Source: Dehalococcoidia bacterium UBA2160
GTDB taxonomy: Bacteria; Chloroflexota; Dehalococcoidia; Lucifugimonadales; UBA1123
Assembly: GCA_002328865.1 (NCBI GenBank)
Contig: DCWO01000181.1
Span: 21,075-38,591 of the forward strand
DNA: 17,517 nt
Direction: 5' to 3'
In this document: piece after piece, positions 14,028-17,517 of the stretch
Layout: the number at the start of each line of letters is the position of its first letter
How positions within the stretch are numbered: the stretch's first letter is position 1
Program-made: the position numbers and the translations under genes
The notes under the pieces: model-generated
What the model saw: only the letters and a program-made list of their open reading frames with translations
Told to the model about the DNA's origin: nothing
Database searches by the model: none

Positions 14028-14660
14028 ATGAACAGGCACTCGTTATGTACATCCCTTTTGGCTCTGGTGACACTGTTGGCTGCGGCGTGCGGAGGCTTGA
14101 GCGAGGCCGAGAAGCACTATTACGCCGGCGTGACACTTCAGGGACGAGACCATTTCAGACAGGCCATTGCGGAATACGACGAGGCCATCGGGATCGAATC
14201 GGGGTATGCCGAAGCGTTCCACAACAGGGGCGTTGCGCACGCGAATCTCCGTCATTATCAGCTTGCAATCGAGGATCTGGACGAAGCCGTCCGGCTCGAC
14301 CCCGAGGTTGCCCAAATCTACGCAAGCCGAGGCTCCGTGTACGACGGCGTTGGTCAACACAAAAGGGCGATCGAGGACTTTGACGAAGCCATTCGGTTGG
14401 ACCCGCTGTTCACCATCGCGTACGCGAGCCGCGCCAGCGCCTTCGGAGAGCTTGGACAGATCCAGAACGCAATCGACGACCTCGACGAGGCAATTCGGCT
14501 CGATCCTCAGTTTGCTGCGGCGTACGCCGTGCGCGCCCTGGCACTTACTCAACTAGGTCGAGACGCGGAGGCTCAGGCAGACTCTGCTCGCGCAACGGAA
14601 CTCGGGTTCGACGCCACGGAATTGGAAGAAGAGCTCGACAAGCTCAAGGCGCAGTGGTAG
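14028..14660 (+). CDS. Tetratricopeptide-repeat lipoprotein
   Basis: A 210-residue predicted exported lipoprotein. A signal peptide (about 1-20, hydrophobic core LLALVTLLAAA) ends at Cys21 in LAAAC, a permissive lipobox. Five TPR units follow from about residue 27 to 195. Each carries the Y-x-NRG/ASRG helix and the AIEDLDEAIRLDP signature, best seen in repeats 2-4. The last unit is degenerate and runs into an acidic helix (ELEEELDKLKAQW). TPR solenoids bind partner proteins at the cell surface or in the envelope; no enzymatic domain is present. ATG 14028 is chosen because the signal peptide starts there; the frame is open further upstream to 13809 but that stretch is not protein-like. The ribosome site is weak. 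It stands alone. Confidence 0.88.
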   Translation: MNRHSLCTSLLALVTLLAAACGGLSEAEKHYYAGVTLQGRDHFRQAIAEYDEAIGIESGYAEAFHNRGVAHANLRHYQLAIEDLDEAVRLDPEVAQIYASRGSVYDGVGQHKRAIEDFDEAIRLDPLFTIAYASRASAFGELGQIQNAIDDLDEAIRLDPQFAAAYAVRALALTQLGRDAEAQADSARATELGFDATELEEELDKLKAQW

Positions 14661-15164
14661 GGCTGGGTTCGCATCGTCGTGCCGCAGTTTACCATTGAGT
14701 GCGAGCATGGTCCCCGCACGGGATCGCGATGCGAGGAATCGCAACTTGAGCCGGTGTTCCGGTCTTTCCGGACAGTCGAATCGCGGACCGGCGCCAACAA
14801 TCGTTGCGGCTCGGCGTGTCGTCAAGTATGTCTTGTCGGCCAGTCACGCACCGGCGGCTTAAGCTTCTTTGTCAGGCGGCCCAATGGTCTTCGCAAATCG
14901 TCAACCGAGAGAAGTGTCGTTCACGCAGCCACAACGGCGAGTGGTTCTGCGGCGTCAAGTTCCCAACCGAGATCTGTGGGCAGTGGATACGACGATCTGC
15001 ACTGACTGAAGAGTGTAGCTGCAAATGCCCGCCGCTGCCGCTGCGCTCCCCAGAGTGAGCCCTGCGCTTTGACTTATCGCACACTCTGACATAGTGTACC
15101 TGCAAACACCTGCGATGCGCACTCATGAGCAGGCAAAGCGACCGCATGAGGCGATAATTGGCTG
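14661..15164. other. Long gap with a possible gene remnant
   Basis: These 504 bases have no supported gene. A plus-strand frame through about 14912-15058 has several cysteines (EKCRSRSHNGEWFCG, then EICGQW, then ECSCKC) and could be a decayed coding fragment, but it lacks a start with a ribosome site and I do not recognise it. The right end holds a candidate promoter. Confidence 0.35.
15069..15097 (+). promoter_or_regulatory. Candidate promoter for the small lipoprotein gene
   Basis: TTGACT (15069-15074), a 17-base spacer and TAGTGT (15092-15097), about 68 bases before the ATG at 15165. The -35 is good and the -10 is moderate. Confidence 0.4.
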
Positions 15165-15581
15165 ATGACGCGCGTCAAGTCGGAAAGGAGGACCGGGAGC
15201 AGATGGCTGCCGGCGCTGCTGATGGCTCTGATCATGCTGACGGGCGCCGTCGGGTGCGGTTTGCTATCCGGATGGAACGAACTGTCGCGCGACGAGGTGC
15301 GAGAGCTATTTTCCGGGAGCGTGGTGAAAGGGCATCACGAGACCCTCGATTACGAGTTCAAGAGCTACTATTCCCGTGATGGGTCGTTCCGGTCGGAATA
15401 AGGCCCCGAAAAGATTGTTCGAGAAGGTAATTGGTGGACGACATCGGATGGCCGCATGTGCATACTTTGGGATGCTGAACCCGAAGAACTGTGCCGAGAG
15501 ATTGAGACCGATGGCGAAGGTCGTTACAGAAAAGTCCTCGGCAACAAGGTAATAGCTAGCTACGAAGAGTTTTTGAAGTAG
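15165..15581 (+). pseudogene. Small lipoprotein gene interrupted by an in-frame TAA
   Basis: ATG 15165 opens a 78-codon frame with a basic start, a hydrophobic core (about 14-28) and a lipobox-like AVGC with Cys31. This is followed by LSRDEVRELFSGS...YYSRDGSFRSE and then TAA at 15399-15401. The very same frame resumes with GPEKIVREGNWWTTSDG, RMCILWDAEPEELCREI and ends at TAG 15579. Together the parts give a coherent 137-residue protein of the type 'sxdEvrxLFsG...Yyxx DGsxr... GxWxxxdGxlCi...xxxCrxi', resembling DUF995-like periplasmic proteins. The join has no frameshift, so a single base change of a Tyr codon to TAA explains it. A pseudogene, strain variant or sequencing error are the options; TAA recoding is unlikely. 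Confidence 0.7.
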
Positions 15582-15608
15582 CGTGCGAGCAAGTCGGGAG
15601 GTTTGGAA

Positions 15609-16337
15609 TTGACGTGGGTCATCGTCATTCTCGCCATTGTGATGTCGATAATCGCTTTAGTGATTTTTGTGCCCGTGGTTCACAAGCGAATGGGAACGAA
15701 AGTAATGGGTGAGCGCGTCACATATCGCCAAATTGCGGAGCTGCCGTTCGCCGATCTCGGCCCGCTCATTCAGCGAGCCGTTGAAGCACACAACTCTACG
15801 GCTGCGTCGTGGGTGGCGGAAGTGGCGATGCTCCCACAGAATCGACGTGGCGGCGTTGAAATGCTCGAGAGCTTGCTTCGCTGGGCAGTGGGCGAGAAAA
15901 GCACGCTAACCATCCTGATGGCCTTCGAACTTTCTTCCCGACACCCGATCCCAAGCTCTGCATGGACCATCCTTGGCGAATCGCTGGACTGGGACGACGA
16001 AAGTTTCGCCACCGCGGTTTTGGAAGCTCTGATCGAACAAGGCGACGACCCTCCCGACATATTCTTCGTGGACGAAGATGACGACCTTCGCAGATCGGCT
16101 TTGGTTGGGGGCATCTATCTGAAAAACGCGGAATCGCTGGTAGGCGAAAAAGGCAAAAAAGATGACTTGATCAAGAACAAGACCACGGCTCTGCGCATTT
16201 TAGGTAACGCACGCGAAAACGTTCGCGAAAAAAGGGCGGGGGCGGATTCAGGATTGTATTTGGACATAGACACCGGTTACAGCACAGCAATGTATCTAAT
16301 GTGGAACGAGAGCGCCACAGCAGGCGGATCCGAGTGA
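15609..16337 (+). CDS. Single-span membrane protein of unknown function
   Basis: 242 residues from a TTG start at 15609. GGGAGG (15596-15601) is 7 bases upstream, which makes this TTG better than the TTG at 15603, one base from the same site. The N-terminus is one hydrophobic helix (about residues 2-24, WVIVILAIVMSIIALVIFV), probably a signal anchor with the rest on one side of the membrane. The soluble part is mostly helical and mixed-charge, with an acidic stretch VDEDDDLRR and a lysine-rich EKGKKDDLIKNK segment. No domain recognised. It lies 27 bases after the interrupted lipoprotein gene and may be co-transcribed with it. It lacks a clear neighbour that would suggest a role. Confidence 0.7.
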   Translation: MTWVIVILAIVMSIIALVIFVPVVHKRMGTKVMGERVTYRQIAELPFADLGPLIQRAVEAHNSTAASWVAEVAMLPQNRRGGVEMLESLLRWAVGEKSTLTILMAFELSSRHPIPSSAWTILGESLDWDDESFATAVLEALIEQGDDPPDIFFVDEDDDLRRSALVGGIYLKNAESLVGEKGKKDDLIKNKTTALRILGNARENVREKRAGADSGLYLDIDTGYSTAMYLMWNESATAGGSE

Positions 16338-16571
16338 TCGACAGCCAACCGGCGTCGAGAGACGAACGCCAGAACTAAACACACCGCCGGCCACCTGAGT
16401 AGATGCGTCGAGGTCCCCGGAAGTCAGGCGCCAGCTCGCCGGCGCCATCGTGACTCGGCCCTCCCAGGGGTGACGAACCGTGTTCAAGGCGCCGTGACAA
16501 AAACGTGCGGGACTTGCGCATCCCCATCTGCGTAACGATGCCACAGTCGATCCGGTCATTGGAGCAAAAAG

Positions 16572-17517
16572 ATGCCGGGCGAGTTGACTGCCCTCATGGG
16601 CGCTGTTTCTTTGGCGGGCCGTCCAGTGGCCGATCTGCTTGGCCACGACGTTCGCCGATCCATGGCGAGCGTCTACGCGGGCAGCCAGCACGAGTTCAAC
16701 GAAGTCGAGTGCGGTCCGGTTTGGCTTCGTTGTTCGTCGCGCAATCTGGTCGGAGACGACGACCGTTGTCTCGCCGTGGACGGTTGGGTGGCACCGGGCG
16801 GCAGCGCGGTTCGCGATATTCTGAACCGGGAGCTCGCTGCAGCGCGTGACCAGTCGGCGTTGCCCACGCCTGAAGGTCAGTACGCCCTGGCATACACAGA
16901 TCTGCGCGCGGGCCGCGTGACGCTCCTACGGACCATCTCCGGCGGCGAACGCCTGTATTATGCGCAGATTGGTGACCTTGTCGTTTTTGCCGGCTCGTTG
17001 CGATACATCCTGGCCCATCCGGGGCTTCGTCGCACGCTGAGCAAGAATGCGGTCAACGAGGTGCTGCTCACGGGCATGATTAACTCTGGCCACGGCACTC
17101 TTCTCGAACAAGTGAACGAGGTCCTTCCCGGTCACTCCGTGACCATAGGGCGCTCGATCGAAACCCAATGCTTCAGGTTCCGACACGCCCTCCGTTCGCC
17201 CGAAGGACCCAGCCGGCAATCCGCGCAACAATTCCGGGAGGCGTTGAACTCAGCGATTTCCACGGCGATCGGCGATTCGCGACCGGTCGCGGTTGCGTTG
17301 TCAGGCGGAATAGATTCGTCCGCGGTGGCCGCCGCCGCCGTGGAAGTCGTAGGGTCCGCCAACATACATGCGTTCAGTTGGGAGTTTGAAGATCCCGATC
17401 ATCCGGTCGAAACTCGATATGCCCGACAGGTCTGCGAAGCCTTAGGGATTCAACAACATCGGATTTTCAAAATCACGTTTGATGACTTCATAGACAACAT
17501 CCCGGCTGTCGTTTGGC
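16572..17517 (+). CDS. Asparagine-synthetase-like enzyme without glutaminase cysteine, partial
   Basis: The first 315 codons, cut by the right edge. The N-terminal class-II glutamine amidotransferase-like domain (about 1-200) is recognisable by MGAVSLAGRPV near the start, GQYALAYTD (102-110), an RxxxGxxxLYY-type strand (TISGGERLYY) and FAGSLRYIL. The nucleophile Cys2 of true asparagine synthetases is absent, the start reading MPGELTALMGAV. The synthetase domain begins around 220 with the ATP-pyrophosphatase motif SGGIDSS (244-250). Loss of Cys2 with a kept PP-loop is seen in beta-lactam synthetase and lasso-peptide cyclase relatives, so it may activate a carboxylate for amide-bond formation without using glutamine. 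GGAGC lies 6 bases before ATG 16572. It may open a biosynthetic cluster extending right of the window. Confidence 0.85.
   Translation, partial: MPGELTALMGAVSLAGRPVADLLGHDVRRSMASVYAGSQHEFNEVECGPVWLRCSSRNLVGDDDRCLAVDGWVAPGGSAVRDILNRELAAARDQSALPTPEGQYALAYTDLRAGRVTLLRTISGGERLYYAQIGDLVVFAGSLRYILAHPGLRRTLSKNAVNEVLLTGMINSGHGTLLEQVNEVLPGHSVTIGRSIETQCFRFRHALRSPEGPSRQSAQQFREALNSAISTAIGDSRPVAVALSGGIDSSAVAAAAVEVVGSANIHAFSWEFEDPDHPVETRYARQVCEALGIQQHRIFKITFDDFIDNIPAVVW

Noticed and set aside
14711..14745. Possible third copy of the 26-base repeat
   Set aside because: Only GGGATC and GATGCG parts agree; similarity is too low to call.
16338..16571. Lasso or other RiPP precursor peptide upstream of the asparagine-synthetase-like gene
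   Set aside because: No small ORF with ribosome site, leader-like sequence and a plausible core was found on either strand.

Overview
The window is about 17.5 kb of moderately GC-rich bacterial chromosome. It looks like a stretch of a free-living, metabolically versatile genome rather than a phage or plasmid: there are no transposases, integrases, tRNAs, rRNAs or CRISPR arrays. Genes change direction often and sit in groups of one to three. The mix is several short-chain dehydrogenases, a medium-chain alcohol dehydrogenase, a flavin reductase, a selenoprotein of the UGSC type and short dispersed intergenic repeats. It recalls Chloroflexota of the SAR202/Dehalococcoidia kind, but that placement is inference from gene content, with low to moderate confidence.

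Left part (1-6503). A two-gene minus-strand SDR operon (2077 to 129) ends at a strong bidirectional terminator (65-99). A histidine phosphatase is divergent from it (2285-2974). After a repeat-bearing intergenic stretch come three minus-strand genes: a small zinc-ribbon protein, a YbaK/ProX-type editing domain protein, and a zinc-type alcohol dehydrogenase that lacks one catalytic zinc ligand. A third SDR (5721-6503) is divergent from the dehydrogenase and overlaps a macrodomain gene by one base.

Centre (7092-11378). Two small minus-strand genes with paired cysteines sit next to the most notable locus. A 343-residue conserved protein of unknown function (7959-8990) is followed after 3 bases by a gene read here as a selenoprotein (8994-9536). 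Its in-frame TGA at codon 100 lies in the UGSC motif and is followed by a perfect 9-bp hairpin with a GTG loop, at the spacing expected of a bacterial SECIS element. Next comes a stand-alone PEP-utilizing-enzyme swivelling His-domain protein (9741-11378), with its own good promoter and a perfect inverted repeat downstream of that promoter. No Sec machinery (selA, selB, selC, selD) lies in the window.

Right part (11485-17517). A flavin-reductase-like protein (minus) is followed by two tandem paralogs resembling L-2-amino-thiazoline-4-carboxylic acid hydrolases. These are about 65% identical, the same length, and carry the same promoter-like box. Then come a TPR lipoprotein, a small lipoprotein gene interrupted by an in-frame TAA, a single-span membrane protein of unknown function, and the first 315 codons of an asparagine-synthetase-like enzyme. 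That enzyme has lost the glutaminase cysteine and runs off the right edge.
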